The notes beneath the pieces were generated by a model. The model did no database searches, was not told the DNA's origin, and worked only from the letters and a program-made list of their open reading frames with translations. Source: Pseudomonadota bacterium (GTDB taxonomy: Bacteria; Pseudomonadota; Alphaproteobacteria; Rhizobiales; Xanthobacteraceae). From it: a DNA stretch of 37,162 nt. Of this stretch, positions 8,501 through 18,200 are shown piece after piece. Made by a program: the position numbers and the translations under genes. Within the stretch, counting starts at the first letter, position 1; every line of letters starts with the position of its first letter. Where the stretch lies: positions 1 to 37,162 of the forward strand of contig JAEWIX010000096.1 in the NCBI GenBank assembly GCA_023386885.1, read 5' to 3'.

Positions 8501-10020
8501 GCGAGCAGGCAGCGCCCTTCGTCCGGAACGAACTCGCGCCCGAGCGCCGTGCACCGGTGCGGACCACCGGCATTGTCGGTTTTCTTCGCACGCGCCTGTT
8601 CAACACGCCGCTCAACGCAGTGCTCACCGTGCTCGGTGTTGCATTGTTGGTCGCGCTGATCGTGCCGAGCATCCGCTTTCTGTTGATCGACGCGGTATGG
8701 ACGGGGAGTGACCGCAACGCCTGCCTTGCGCAGACCGCCGGGCATCCGGTCGGCGCCTGCTGGCCTTTCGTGCAAGCCAAGTTCACGCAATTCATCTACG
8801 GCTTCTATCCCGAACCGGAACGATGGCGAGTCAATCTCACGTTCCTGCTGGCGGCGCTGTTGCTGTTGCCGCTGTTGATCCCAAGGCTGCCGACCAAGGC
8901 GTTGAATGCGGCGCTGTTTTTTGTCGCGTTTCCGTTCGTGGCGTTCTTCCTGCTGTATGGCGGTGGCCTCAACGGTTTCGGTGTCGGCTGGGTCACGCAT
9001 ATCGTCTCCACCTTCATCGTCGGCATCGGGGATGCCGGTGCGCGGCTTGCCGAACTCGGTGCGTCGTCGCCCTCGTGGTTCGGAGCGCCGCTGAATCTGA
9101 TTGGCGATGCCATCGTCTGGCTCAGCACGGGGCTGTTGTACGTCAGCTTCCCGTTGTACTGGCTGCGGGACCAGATCGTCGCCTCCGGCCAACCGCTATG
9201 GGCGGATTTCGCGGCCACCGCAGTCATCGTATCCGTCCTGTTGTTTCTGCTCGGAGGCGGACTGCGGAACGGCTGGCGTGCTCTGCTGATCAGCCTCGCC
9301 ACCTTTGCCGGCATCGGTCTCGTCATTCAGGCGATGGGACTGGATCGTGGCGGCCTGCCGGTGGTCGACACGCGACTATGGGGCGGATTGCTGGTCACGC
9401 TGGTGGTGTCGGTGACCGGCATCGTGGCGTCGATGCCGGTCGGCATCGCGCTGGCGCTGGGACGCCGCTCGACGATTCCGTTGATCCGTTTGTTCTCGGT
9501 CGGCTTCATCGAGTTCTGGCGCGGTGTGCCGCTGATCACCGTGCTGTTCTTCGCCACCTACATGCTGCCGCTGTTCCTGCCGGGCAATTTCACGGTGGAC
9601 GGGCTGGTGCGCGTGCTGATCGGCATCGCGCTGTTCGCCGGCGCCTATAATGCCGAAGTCATTCGCGGCGGTTTGCAGGCGATCGCGCGTGGGCAGGAAG
9701 AGGCGGCCGATGCACTCGGTCTGTCGTACTGGAAGACGACGCGGCTGATTGTGCTGCCGCAAGCGCTGCGTCATGTCATCCCGGGCCTCGTCAACAGTTT
9801 CATCGCGCTGTTCAAGGATACCTCGCTGGTGTCGATCGTGGCGCTGTTCGATCTTCTCGGCATCCTGCGCGCGGCGTTCTCCGATCCGGCATGGGCGGGA
9901 CCGACGACGCTGTTCACCGGATTTGCCTTCACCGGCCTGATCTATTTCGTGGGTTGCTTCGCGATGTCGCGTTATTCGCTGTTCGTCGAACGTCGCCTGA
10001 ACGCCCATCGCCGGCATTGA
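8497..10020 (+). CDS. aapM: General L-amino acid ABC transporter permease, enlarged
   Basis: A 507-residue permease. The N-terminal part (RTTGIVGFLRTRLF, then DAVWTGSDRNAC, then ERWRVNLTFLL) and the C-terminal core (LWGGLLVTLVVSVTGIVAS, EAA loop EAADALGLSYWKTTRLIVLPQA, FKDTSLVSIVALFDLLGI) match AapM/BztC. Rhizobial AapM as I remember it is about 384 residues; here roughly 125 extra residues lie between FLLYGGG (about 153) and GLPVVDTRLWGG (about 288). The insertion contains additional hydrophobic helices (for example GDAIVWLSTGLLYVSFPLYW and AATAVIVSVLLFLLGGG). The reading frame is clean and overlaps aapQ by 4 bases, so this is not a frameshift artefact. It pairs with AapQ to form the channel. 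Confidence 0.92.
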   Translation: MSEQAAPFVRNELAPERRAPVRTTGIVGFLRTRLFNTPLNAVLTVLGVALLVALIVPSIRFLLIDAVWTGSDRNACLAQTAGHPVGACWPFVQAKFTQFIYGFYPEPERWRVNLTFLLAALLLLPLLIPRLPTKALNAALFFVAFPFVAFFLLYGGGLNGFGVGWVTHIVSTFIVGIGDAGARLAELGASSPSWFGAPLNLIGDAIVWLSTGLLYVSFPLYWLRDQIVASGQPLWADFAATAVIVSVLLFLLGGGLRNGWRALLISLATFAGIGLVIQAMGLDRGGLPVVDTRLWGGLLVTLVVSVTGIVASMPVGIALALGRRSTIPLIRLFSVGFIEFWRGVPLITVLFFATYMLPLFLPGNFTVDGLVRVLIGIALFAGAYNAEVIRGGLQAIARGQEEAADALGLSYWKTTRLIVLPQALRHVIPGLVNSFIALFKDTSLVSIVALFDLLGILRAAFSDPAWAGPTTLFTGFAFTGLIYFVGCFAMSRYSLFVERRLNAHRRH

Positions 10021-10032
10021 AAGAGGTTCCCC

Positions 10033-10797
10033 ATGGCAGGCAGTATGTCAGGCAGTACGGCAGGCAGCCCCATCGTCACCGTCGCGGGCCTCAACAAGTG
10101 GTTTGGTGACTTTCACGTCTTGCGCGACATCGATCTCCAGGTCGGGCGCGGCGAGCGCATCGTCATCTGTGGTCCGTCGGGTTCGGGAAAGTCGACCCTG
10201 ATCCGCTGCATCAACGCACTGGAGGAATTTCAGGAAGGCAAGATCGTCGTCGACGGCATCGAACTTGGTCCTAACCTGCGCCGCGTTCATGAAGTGCGGC
10301 GCGAGGTCGGCATGGTGTTCCAGAACTTCAACCTGTTTCCGCATCTCACCGTGCTGGAAAACTGCACGCTGGCGCCGATCTGGGTGCGTCACATTCCGCA
10401 GAAGGACGCGGAAGCGACCGCGATGAAATATCTCGAGCGCGTTCGCATTCCTGACAAGGCAAAAAGCTATCCCGGCCAGTTGTCTGGCGGCCAGCAGCAG
10501 CGCGTGGCGATTGCGCGCGCGCTGACGATGAATCCGAAGGTGATGTTGTTCGACGAACCGACCTCGGCGCTCGACCCGGAGATGGTGAAGGAAGTGCTCG
10601 ACACCATGGTGGATCTCGCCAATGAAGGCATGACCATGCTGGTGGTGACGCACGAAATGGGTTTCGCGCGGGAAGTCGCCAACCGGGTCGTGTTCATGGA
10701 CGCGGGGCAGATCATCGAGGCGAATACGCCGGCCAGCTTCTTCGCCAACCCGCAGCACGCGCGGACCAAGCTGTTTCTCAGTCAGATCCTGCGCTGA
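10033..10797 (+). CDS. aapP: General L-amino acid ABC transporter ATP-binding protein
   Basis: A 254-residue ABC ATPase with all motifs: Walker A GPSGSGKST at 47-55, ABC signature LSGGQ at 150-154, Walker B ending in D174/E175 (VMLFDEPTSALDPE) and the switch histidine in VVTHEMGFA. GVGMVFQNFNLFPHLTVLEN-type Q-loop spacing and overall length are those of GlnQ/AapP polar amino-acid importers. The start at 10033 has an AGAGG ribosome binding site 12 bases after the aapM stop. The N-terminus is a short Gly/Ser/Ala-rich leader (MAGSMSGSTAGSP) made by a near-tandem GGCAGN DNA repeat, absent from typical relatives and probably dispensable. It is last in the operon and converges on cysK after 39 bases without an obvious terminator. 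Confidence 0.95.
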   Translation: MAGSMSGSTAGSPIVTVAGLNKWFGDFHVLRDIDLQVGRGERIVICGPSGSGKSTLIRCINALEEFQEGKIVVDGIELGPNLRRVHEVRREVGMVFQNFNLFPHLTVLENCTLAPIWVRHIPQKDAEATAMKYLERVRIPDKAKSYPGQLSGGQQQRVAIARALTMNPKVMLFDEPTSALDPEMVKEVLDTMVDLANEGMTMLVVTHEMGFAREVANRVVFMDAGQIIEANTPASFFANPQHARTKLFLSQILR

Positions 10798-10836
10798 ATA
10801 TGTGACGGCATCCGTTTCGACGGCTGCGGTGCTCGC

Positions 10837-11877
10837 TCAAACCTTCTCGAAGGGAATCGCGAAATCGGTGCGCCGCTCCAGCCACGCCGGCACCGGCAGG
10901 TTCTTCGAGCGCATGAAATCCGGATTGAACAGCTTCGACTGATAGCGGTTGCCGGAGTCGCACAGGATGGTCACGATGGTGTGGCCCGGTCCCAGTTGCT
11001 TGGCGAGACGGATCGCGCCTGCGACATTGACGCCGGTGGAGCCGCCGAGGCACAGACCCTCGTGCTCCAGCAGATCGTAGATGACCGGCACGGCCTCCTC
11101 GTCGGGGATGAGATAGGCTTCATCGACCTTTGCGTTGGCGATGACGGGGGTGACGCGCCCAAGCCCGATTCCCTCGGTGATCGAGCCGCCCGGCGTCGCC
11201 TTGGCTGCGCCGTTCTTGAATAACTCGTACATCGCGGCGCCGCGCGGGTCTGCGACCCCGATCACGATGTCCTTTTTCTTTTCCTGCAGGAAGGCGCTGG
11301 TCCCCGCCAGCGTGCCGCCGGTTCCGACCGAGCAGATGAATCCGTCGACCTTGCCGCCCGTCTGCTCCCAGATTTCCGGTCCTGTCGAGACGTAATGCGC
11401 CTTGGGATTGTCGAGATTGTTCCACTGGTCGCCGAACAGCACGCCGTTCGATTCGGACTTGCGCAACTGATCCGCGAGCCGCCTCGCGACGTGCTGATAG
11501 TTGTTGGGATTGCTGTAGGGCAGCGCCGGCACCTCGACCAGTTCCGCGCCGCACAGGCGAAGCATGTCCTTCTTTTCCTGGCTCTGGGTTTCCGGAATGA
11601 CGATGATGGTCCGATAACCGCGCGCGGATGCGACGACGGCAAGGCCGATGCCGGTGTTACCCGCCGTACCCTCGACGACCAGACCGCCGGGCTTCAGCTC
11701 GCCGCGCTTTTCCGCTTCCAGGATCATCTGCTTGCCGGCGCGATCCTTCACCGATTGTCCGGGATTCATGAACTCGGCCTTGCCGAGAATGGTGCAGCCT
11801 GTCGCCTCGGAGGCGCGATTGAGCTTGATGAGCGGCGTGTGGCCGATGGCGTCGACCACGTCTTTGTTGATTTTCAT
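10837..11877 (-). CDS. cysK: Cysteine synthase (O-acetylserine sulfhydrylase) family
   Basis: A 346-residue fold-type II PLP enzyme. The PLP lysine is K44 in MNPGQSVKDRAGK, and the substrate/phosphate loop is EGTAGNTGIG at 69-78 (many CysK have GTSGNTG). Further family blocks are GDQWNNLDNPKAHY, the GTGGTLAG glycine loop and GLCLGGSTGVN. It should form cysteine from O-acetylserine and sulphide. The form is longer than classical CysK (about 310-325) and resembles the alphaproteobacterial 340-residue group, which is close to the catalytic core of cystathionine beta-synthase, so that specificity cannot be excluded. The ATG at 11877 was chosen because IGHTPLIKLN begins at residue 11; an ATG at 11979 would add a non-conserved leader. 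The ribosome binding site is weak. Confidence 0.88.
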   Translation of the reverse strand: MKINKDVVDAIGHTPLIKLNRASEATGCTILGKAEFMNPGQSVKDRAGKQMILEAEKRGELKPGGLVVEGTAGNTGIGLAVVASARGYRTIIVIPETQSQEKKDMLRLCGAELVEVPALPYSNPNNYQHVARRLADQLRKSESNGVLFGDQWNNLDNPKAHYVSTGPEIWEQTGGKVDGFICSVGTGGTLAGTSAFLQEKKKDIVIGVADPRGAAMYELFKNGAAKATPGGSITEGIGLGRVTPVIANAKVDEAYLIPDEEAVPVIYDLLEHEGLCLGGSTGVNVAGAIRLAKQLGPGHTIVTILCDSGNRYQSKLFNPDFMRSKNLPVPAWLERRTDFAIPFEKV

Positions 11878-12199
11878 GGGATCTTGGTTCTTGCAGCGGT
11901 TGCGGACGATGGTTGAACCTAGTCCACGGAACAGTGCGGCACAAGCAATGCGGACGCGGCACGTCTTCCGCATTTCCACGGGATGCGAGACGATTCTTCT
12001 TTGGAAGCGGGCGACAGGGAAAGATCGTCATTTTCGCCGTCGATGGTTCCGACGCGAGAGCGATTCGATTGCTCCGGGAGCTGGAAAATCCCGGTGAACA
12101 AGGCTTCATCAACATGAAACCTTCGTAAGCAGCGTGGCGCCGAGCCGGGCGATTCCCGACTTCGTCAATGAATCGGGCGTTATCTGCACTGTGGCGGCT
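11878..12199. other. Intergenic stretch between cysK and the efflux operon, no gene seen
   Basis: About 320 bases between two divergent transcription units. Short open frames exist here, but none has a convincing ribosome binding site or protein-like composition. It probably holds the cysK promoter, which I could not place with confidence. Confidence 0.5.
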
Positions 12200-12230
12200 T
12201 TGACATTCCTAGATTAATTCGAAGCAATAT
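12200..12230 (+). promoter_or_regulatory. Candidate promoter for the RND efflux operon
   Basis: A perfect TTGACA (12200-12205) is followed by a markedly AT-rich stretch, with possible weak -10 sequences (CAATAT at 12225-12230, spacer 19; or GCAATA with spacer 18). The first gene would then have a leader of about 170 bases. The AT-rich spacer includes a small palindrome (ATTAAT). No efflux regulator gene is nearby. Confidence 0.35.
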
Positions 12231-12405
12231 CGCTTTGGAAAGCGCGTGCGGGCCTGTCCGCTGTCAGCGCGGGCCGCTAAAATGGGCGAGTCTGGGCAAC
12301 AGGGATTCTTCCGTTGAACGTCGTATCGCCAACCGCCGCCGGCCACCGTTGGGTGCGTGTCGGCCAGTCGCGTCTGCCGGGTTGCTGGCGCCGGCGGGGT
12401 GCGAT

Positions 12406-13878
12406 GTGATCAAGTCCGCGCGACATCGGGTGGCATTGCGACATCGGGAGGCATGGAGGCCGGGACGGCTGGTCGCCGCGACCTGTCTCGCGCTCGGCCT
12501 GTCGGGCTGCATCCTGACCACGGACATTCCCGATCCGGCCTTGCAGGTGCCGGCCGCGTACAAGGAAGCCGGACGGACCCATGCCGGCGCCACGCCGCAG
12601 ATCGATTGGTGGCGCGGTTTCAAATCGCGCGAGCTGACCTCACTGATGGAGGAAGCGCAGACCGTCAATCTCGATATCGCGGCGGCGGTGGCGCGGATTG
12701 TTCAGGCCGATGCGCAGGCGCGGATCACCGGCGCGGCGCTGTTGCCGACGCTCAATGCCGGCGATCAAGCCAGCCGCTCGAAATCGTCGGGGTCGAGTTC
12801 GAACGGTCTCACCAACAGCGGCCATGAAACCACCAACTACTCATCGTCGCTCTCGACGAGCTACGAAATCGACTTCTGGGGCAAGAATCGCGACGCGGCG
12901 CTGGCCGCCAGCGAGACCGCCACCGCCAGCCGGTTCGATCGCGACGTGGTGGCGCTGACGACGATGGCTGCCGTGGCCAATGCCTATTTTCAGGTGGTGG
13001 CGGCGCAGGATCGCATCCGCACCGCCAATCGCAACATCGCCAGCGCGCAACGCATCTTCGATGCCATCAAGCAGCGCGTCGATGCCGGCACCGGCACCGA
13101 CCTCGATCTGGCCCAGCAGCAAAGCGTGCTCGCCAATCAGCGCGCGGCGGTGCCGCCGTTGCGGCAGACGCTGGCGCAGAATACCCATGCACTGGCGACG
13201 CTGGTGGGGCGGCCGCCGGAAGCGGTCCGCGTGGCCGGCGGTTCGCTCAACAACATCGCGGCACCGCGCGTCACGCCCGGCCTGCCGTCCGAATTGCTGA
13301 TCCAGCGTCCCGATATCCGCCGTCAGGAAGCCAACCTCGCGGCTGCCACGGCCAATGTCGGAAGCGCGCGTGCGCAGTTTTTCCCGAGCATCCAGTTGAC
13401 CGGGCAAGGCGGCTATCAGAGTGCCGCGCTGGCGTCGCTGTTCTCGCCGCAAGCGGCCTTCTTCAGCCTCGCCGCCGGACTGACGCAGCCGATCTTCGAT
13501 GGCGGCCGGATTCAGGCCAACTTCGAACTGACCAAGGCGCGTCAGGACGAATTGCTGCAGACCTATCGCATGACCGTGGTGTCGGCCTTCGCCGACGTCG
13601 ACAATGCTCTGGTCGCCATCAAGCAGACCAACGAGAGGCTGCGCCTGCAGCGCGAGGTCGTCACGGCGTCGCGCCGGGCGTTTCAGCTCGCCGAGCAGCA
13701 GCTTCGTGCGGGCACGGCGGACATCGTGACCGTGCTAAACACGCAATTGACGTTATTTCAGGCTGAGGATTCGTTGTCGCAGGCCCAATTGGCGCGTCTG
13801 CAAGCCATCGTCAGCCTTTACCAGGCGCTCGGTGGCGGCTGGGGTCCGACAGCAGCAGGGACGACCAATGCTCTTTAA
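12406..13878 (+). CDS. RND efflux outer-membrane lipoprotein (NodT/OprM family)
   Basis: An outer-membrane factor lipoprotein. The hydrophobic stretch LVAATCLALGLSGC ends in a lipobox (LSGC), followed by ILTTDIPDPALQVPAAYKEA and WWRGFKSRELTSLMEEA, typical of the NodT family. Two TolC-type repeats follow, with YEIDFWGKNRDA, the LVGRPPEAV region, and LLIQRPDIRRQEANLAAATANVG. The start is uncertain. The GTG at 12406, with GGCGGGG 7 bases upstream, gives 490 residues and a signal peptide of about 35; a TTG at 12235 would add an arginine-rich leader that does not look translated. It forms the outer-membrane exit duct for the downstream adaptor and pumps, whose gene it overlaps by 11 bases. Confidence 0.9.
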   Translation: MIKSARHRVALRHREAWRPGRLVAATCLALGLSGCILTTDIPDPALQVPAAYKEAGRTHAGATPQIDWWRGFKSRELTSLMEEAQTVNLDIAAAVARIVQADAQARITGAALLPTLNAGDQASRSKSSGSSSNGLTNSGHETTNYSSSLSTSYEIDFWGKNRDAALAASETATASRFDRDVVALTTMAAVANAYFQVVAAQDRIRTANRNIASAQRIFDAIKQRVDAGTGTDLDLAQQQSVLANQRAAVPPLRQTLAQNTHALATLVGRPPEAVRVAGGSLNNIAAPRVTPGLPSELLIQRPDIRRQEANLAAATANVGSARAQFFPSIQLTGQGGYQSAALASLFSPQAAFFSLAAGLTQPIFDGGRIQANFELTKARQDELLQTYRMTVVSAFADVDNALVAIKQTNERLRLQREVVTASRRAFQLAEQQLRAGTADIVTVLNTQLTLFQAEDSLSQAQLARLQAIVSLYQALGGGWGPTAAGTTNAL

Positions 13879-15247
13879 ACCCGAACAGACGGAGTCTGCG
13901 GCCGATGCGCCGACAACGCCGCCGCCCGCCAAGCGGCGACGCGCTGTCCCGTTGCTGATCACGCTTCTGATCCTGGCCGGGCTCGGCTACGTCGCCTGGA
14001 GCGCGTTCCAGACCAGACAGCCAACCCGCACCGGCCGCTTCCAGATGCCGGTGAGCGCGACCGTGCCGGTGCTTGCGGCGACACCGCGCACCGAGGACGT
14101 TCCGGTCTATCTCGACGGCGTCGGCACGGTGCGCGCGCTTTATACCGTGACGGTGCGGGCGCAGGTCGACGGCAAACTGCTCAGCGTCAACTTCACCGAA
14201 GGTCAGGATGTCAAGAAGGGCGACGTGCTGGCCGAAATCGATCCGGCGATCTATCAGGCGCAGTACGATCAGGCACTCGCCAAGAAGGCGCAGGACGAGG
14301 CGCAACTGGCAAACGCGCGTATCGATCTGACGCGTTACCAGCAACTGGCGGCGTCGAACGCCGGGTCCAAGCAACAGGCCGATACCCAGAAGGCGACCGT
14401 GGCGCAACTCGAGGCGCTGGTGCGCTCGGATCAGGCCGCGATCGACAACGCCCAGACCACGCTCGGCTATACCAAGATCGTTGCGCCACTGTCGGGGCGC
14501 GCGGGCCTGCGCCAGATCGATCAGGGCAACATCATTCACGCGTCCGACGCGACCGGCCTCGTCGTCATCACGCAATTGCAGCCGATCGCGGTGCAATTCA
14601 GCCTGCCGCAACAGCAGATCGTCCGCGTCAACGCGGCCTTCGCAAAGGGGCCGCTCGTCGTCGAAGTCTTTGGCAACGACGGCAAGACCATTGTCGATAC
14701 CGGCACGCTGAAAGGCCTCGACAATCAGGTCGACCCGACCACGGGTACGGTCAAGCTGAAAGCGGAGTTCCCCAACGCCGGATACCAGCTCTGGCCGGGG
14801 CAGTTCGTCAGCGTGCGGCTCAAGGTCGAGACCCTGTCGCAGGTGCTTGTCGTTCCGACGTCGGCGGTGCAGCGCGGTCCGGCCGGCACCTTCAGCTATG
14901 TGATTGGCGAGGACGATATCGTTCATGCGCGGCCGATCACGGTGACGCAGCAGAACGAGAAGGACGCGGTGATCGCCAAGGGCCTGAGCGCATCCGACCG
15001 CGTCGTGACCACCGGCTTCGCCAACCTGTCCGATGGTGCGAAAGTCAGTGTCGGCACCGGCGATCAGGTCATCACGCCCGATCTCGCGCCGCGCAAACGC
15101 GAACGCCGCGGCGAGAAGGGTCAGCGCGGCAATGGTGAACGCGGCAAGGGCAAAGCCGGCCACGCAAGCGAGCAGACCAAGGATGGCGCAGGCGACGGAG
15201 CCGGGAAGGCAGCGCCCGCCGATGGAAATTCCAAGGCCCGGCAGTAA
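13868..15247 (+). CDS. mdtA: RND efflux membrane-fusion (adaptor) protein, MdtA-like
   Basis: A 459-residue HlyD/AcrA-type adaptor. After about 27 cytoplasmic residues comes one membrane anchor (PLLITLLILAGLGYVAW, about 28-45). The lipoyl-type half-motifs are VTVRAQVDGKLLSVNFTEGQ, matched by TLGYTKIVAPLSGRAGLRQID, with an alpha-helical hairpin between them (QLANARIDLTRYQQLAASN) and a beta-barrel region with NAGYQLWPGQFVSVRL. This is the MdtA order. The ATG at 13868 overlaps the preceding stop by 11 bases, indicating coupling. The last 50 or so residues (about 409-459) form a basic Gly/Lys/Arg/Glu-rich low-complexity tail beginning KRERRGEKGQRGNGERGKGK; this periplasmic extension is not part of the fold and has no assigned function. 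Confidence 0.92.
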   Translation: MLFKPEQTESAADAPTTPPPAKRRRAVPLLITLLILAGLGYVAWSAFQTRQPTRTGRFQMPVSATVPVLAATPRTEDVPVYLDGVGTVRALYTVTVRAQVDGKLLSVNFTEGQDVKKGDVLAEIDPAIYQAQYDQALAKKAQDEAQLANARIDLTRYQQLAASNAGSKQQADTQKATVAQLEALVRSDQAAIDNAQTTLGYTKIVAPLSGRAGLRQIDQGNIIHASDATGLVVITQLQPIAVQFSLPQQQIVRVNAAFAKGPLVVEVFGNDGKTIVDTGTLKGLDNQVDPTTGTVKLKAEFPNAGYQLWPGQFVSVRLKVETLSQVLVVPTSAVQRGPAGTFSYVIGEDDIVHARPITVTQQNEKDAVIAKGLSASDRVVTTGFANLSDGAKVSVGTGDQVITPDLAPRKRERRGEKGQRGNGERGKGKAGHASEQTKDGAGDGAGKAAPADGNSKARQ

Positions 15248-15295
15248 GCCGCGCCGCGTCCCTGAATCTGGACGTGCAGCATTGAGTGCGCAGCG

Positions 15296-18200
15296 ATGAG
15301 CGTTTCCGAACCATTCATTCGCCGTCCCATCGCGACGTCGCTGCTCGGCATCGCGCTGATGATCGGCGGCGCGCTGGGTTATTGGGCGATGCCGGTGTCG
15401 GCGTTGCCGCAGGTCGATTTCCCGACGGTGCAGGTGTCGACCCGGTTGCCGGGCGCCAGCCCCGAGGTGGTGGCATCGCTGCTCACCGCGCCGCTGGAGC
15501 GGCAACTCGGGCAAATCCCGTCGCTGACGGCGATGACCTCGAACAGTTCGTTCGGCGTCAGTCAAATATCGCTCCAGTTCGATCTCAACCGCGATATCGA
15601 CGGCGCGACGCAGGACGTGCAGGCCGCGATCAACGCGGCGGCGGGCATCCTGCCGAAGAACCTGCCGTATCCGCCGACCTACGCCAAGGTGAACCCGGCC
15701 GACGCGCCGGTGATGACGCTGGCGCTGACTTCGCCGACGGTGTCGCTGCGCGCGATGAGCGATCTCGCCGACACGTTGCTGACGCAACGCCTCAGCCAGC
15801 TCACCGGCGTCGGTCGCGTCTCCGTGCTCGGCGGCTTGAAACCGGCGGTGCGGGTGCAGGCCGACCTGTCGCGGCTTGCCGCCTATGGCATCGCCATGGA
15901 GGATCTGCGAACCGCCATCGCCAGCGCCAACGTCTCCGGACCGAAAGGCTCGCTCGACGGCGCGCAGCAGGCCTACACCATCGCCGCCAACGACCAGATC
16001 ACCGCTGCCGACGCCTACAAGCCGATCATCATCGCCTATCGTAACAATGCGCCAGTCACCATCGGCGATGTCGCCCGCATCGTCGACGGGCTGGAGAACG
16101 ACCGCACCGCCGGCTGGTATCAGGGAACACCTGCCGTCATCATCGACATTCAGCGCCAGCCGGGCGCCAACGTCATCGATGTCGTCAACCAGATCCAGGC
16201 CCAGATTCCGAAACTGAAACAGGCAATCCCGGCCGGCGTCGATCTCACCGTCGTCAGCGATCGCACCGTCACCATCCGCGCTTCCGTGCATGACGTGCAG
16301 TTCACGCTGATCCTCAGCGTCATCCTGGTGACGCTGGTGGTGCTGTTGTTCCTGCGTTCGATGCGGGCGACGATCATCGCCGGCGTGGCGCTGCCGCTGT
16401 CGCTGATTACCAGTTTCGGCATCATGTATTTTGCCGGTTTCAGCCTCGATAATCTTTCGTTGATGGCGCTGACCATCGGCACGGGCTTCGTCGTCGACGA
16501 TGCCATCGTCATGATCGAGAACATCGTTCGCCATATGGAGAACGGCGAGAACGCGATGGAGGCGGCGCTCAGTGGCGCGCGTGAAATCGGCTTCACCGTG
16601 ATCTCGCTGACCGTGTCGTTGATCGCGGTGTTCATTCCGCTGTTGTTCATGTCGGGACTGGTCGGCCGCATGTTTCGGGAATTCGCGCTGACCCTGACCA
16701 TTGCGGTGGTGACCTCGGCGGTGGTGTCGCTGACATTGACGCCGATGATGTGTTCGCGGCTGCTCAAGCACGCCGGCGAGGAGCGGCCGGTGCCCGGACT
16801 GGCATGGATCAGCGGCGGCATCGACAAGATGGTGGAGGCCTATCACCGCACCTTGCTGTGGGTGCTGCGGCATCAGCGCGCCACGCTGGTTGTCACCTTC
16901 GCCACCATCGTCGCGACGCTGGCGCTCTACATCGTCGCGCCGAAGGGATTCCTGCCGTTGCAGGACACGTCTTCGATCACGGCGGTGACGCAGGCCGGCC
17001 CCGACGTGTCGTTCTTTGAGATGGAAAGCCGCCAGACCGAAATTGCGGCCGCCATCAAGGCCGATCCCGACGTCACCGGCGTGGTGTCGGTGATCGGCGC
17101 AGGCACGGTCAATCCGACCACCAATGTCGGCCGGCTGGTGCTGTCACTGAAGCCGCGCAACGAGCGCAAGGCGGGCGTCGCCGAAGTGATCGAGCGGTTG
17201 AAGGAGCGCGTGGCGTCGATTCCCGGCATGACCGTGTATTTCCAGCCGGTGCAGGACATTCAGATCAGCACGCAGGCAAGCCGCTCGCAGTATCAATACA
17301 CATTGACCGCGACCGACGCCGCCGAAGTGACGGAGTGGGCCAACAAGCTGGTGCAGGAAATGCGCCGCGACCCGCTGTTCCGCGATGTGTCGTCGGAAGC
17401 CCAGGAGGGCGGCTTGCGCGCCGCGCTCGACATCGACCGGACCCGCGCCGGGCAGCTCGGCGTGTCGCTACAGGCTGTGACCGATACGCTGAACGATGCC
17501 TTCGCGCAGCGGCAGATTTCCACCATCTACGGGCAGGCCAATCAGTATCGCGTGGTGCTGGAAGCATTGCCGGAGGATCAGCGCGATCCCACGGTGCTCT
17601 CGAAGCTCTATGTGCCGGGCGCGGCCGGCGCTCAGGTGCCGATCTCGGCGGTTGCGACGTTGAAGCGCACCACCGCGCCGCTGGTGATCTCGCACCACGC
17701 GCAATTCCCGGCGGTGACGCTGAGCTTCAATCTCGGACCCGGCGAGGCGCTTGGCGACGCCGTGACGGCGGTGAAATCCATCGAGAAGCAGATCGGCATG
17801 CCGAACAACATCGTCGGCCTGTTTTCCGGTGACGCGGCTGAATTCTCGCGCTCGCTCGCCGGGCAGCCGTGGCTGATCCTCGCCGCCATCATCACCATCT
17901 ACATCGTGCTGGGCGTGCTCTATGAGAGCTACATCCATCCGATCACCATTCTCTCGACGCTGCCCTCGGCGGGTGTCGGCGCGATCCTGGCGCTGATGCT
18001 GTGCGGCGAGGACCTCTCGGTGATCGGGCTGATCGGCATCATCCTGCTGATGGGCATCGTCAAGAAAAACGCCATCATGATGATCGACTTCGCGCTGGAA
18101 GCCGAACGCCATCAGGGCATGTCGTCCTACGACGCCATCGTGCAGGCGTGTCTGCTCCGCTTCCGTCCCATTATGATGACGACGCTGGCCGCACTGTTCG

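Noticed and set aside
11913..12128. 71-codon plus-strand frame between cysK and the efflux operon
   Set aside because: No ribosome binding site, mixed composition and overlap with the expected cysK promoter region.
12235..12405. N-terminal extension of the outer-membrane lipoprotein from a TTG at 12235
   Set aside because: The extra residues are Arg/Cys/Pro-rich and would bury the lipoprotein signal peptide about 90 residues inside the protein.
13811..16873. A 1020-residue open frame on the minus strand opposite the efflux adaptor and pump
   Set aside because: It is an antisense shadow of GC-rich genes: the translation is His/Arg/Gln/Asp-rich without domains, while the plus strand encodes clear adaptor and RND proteins.
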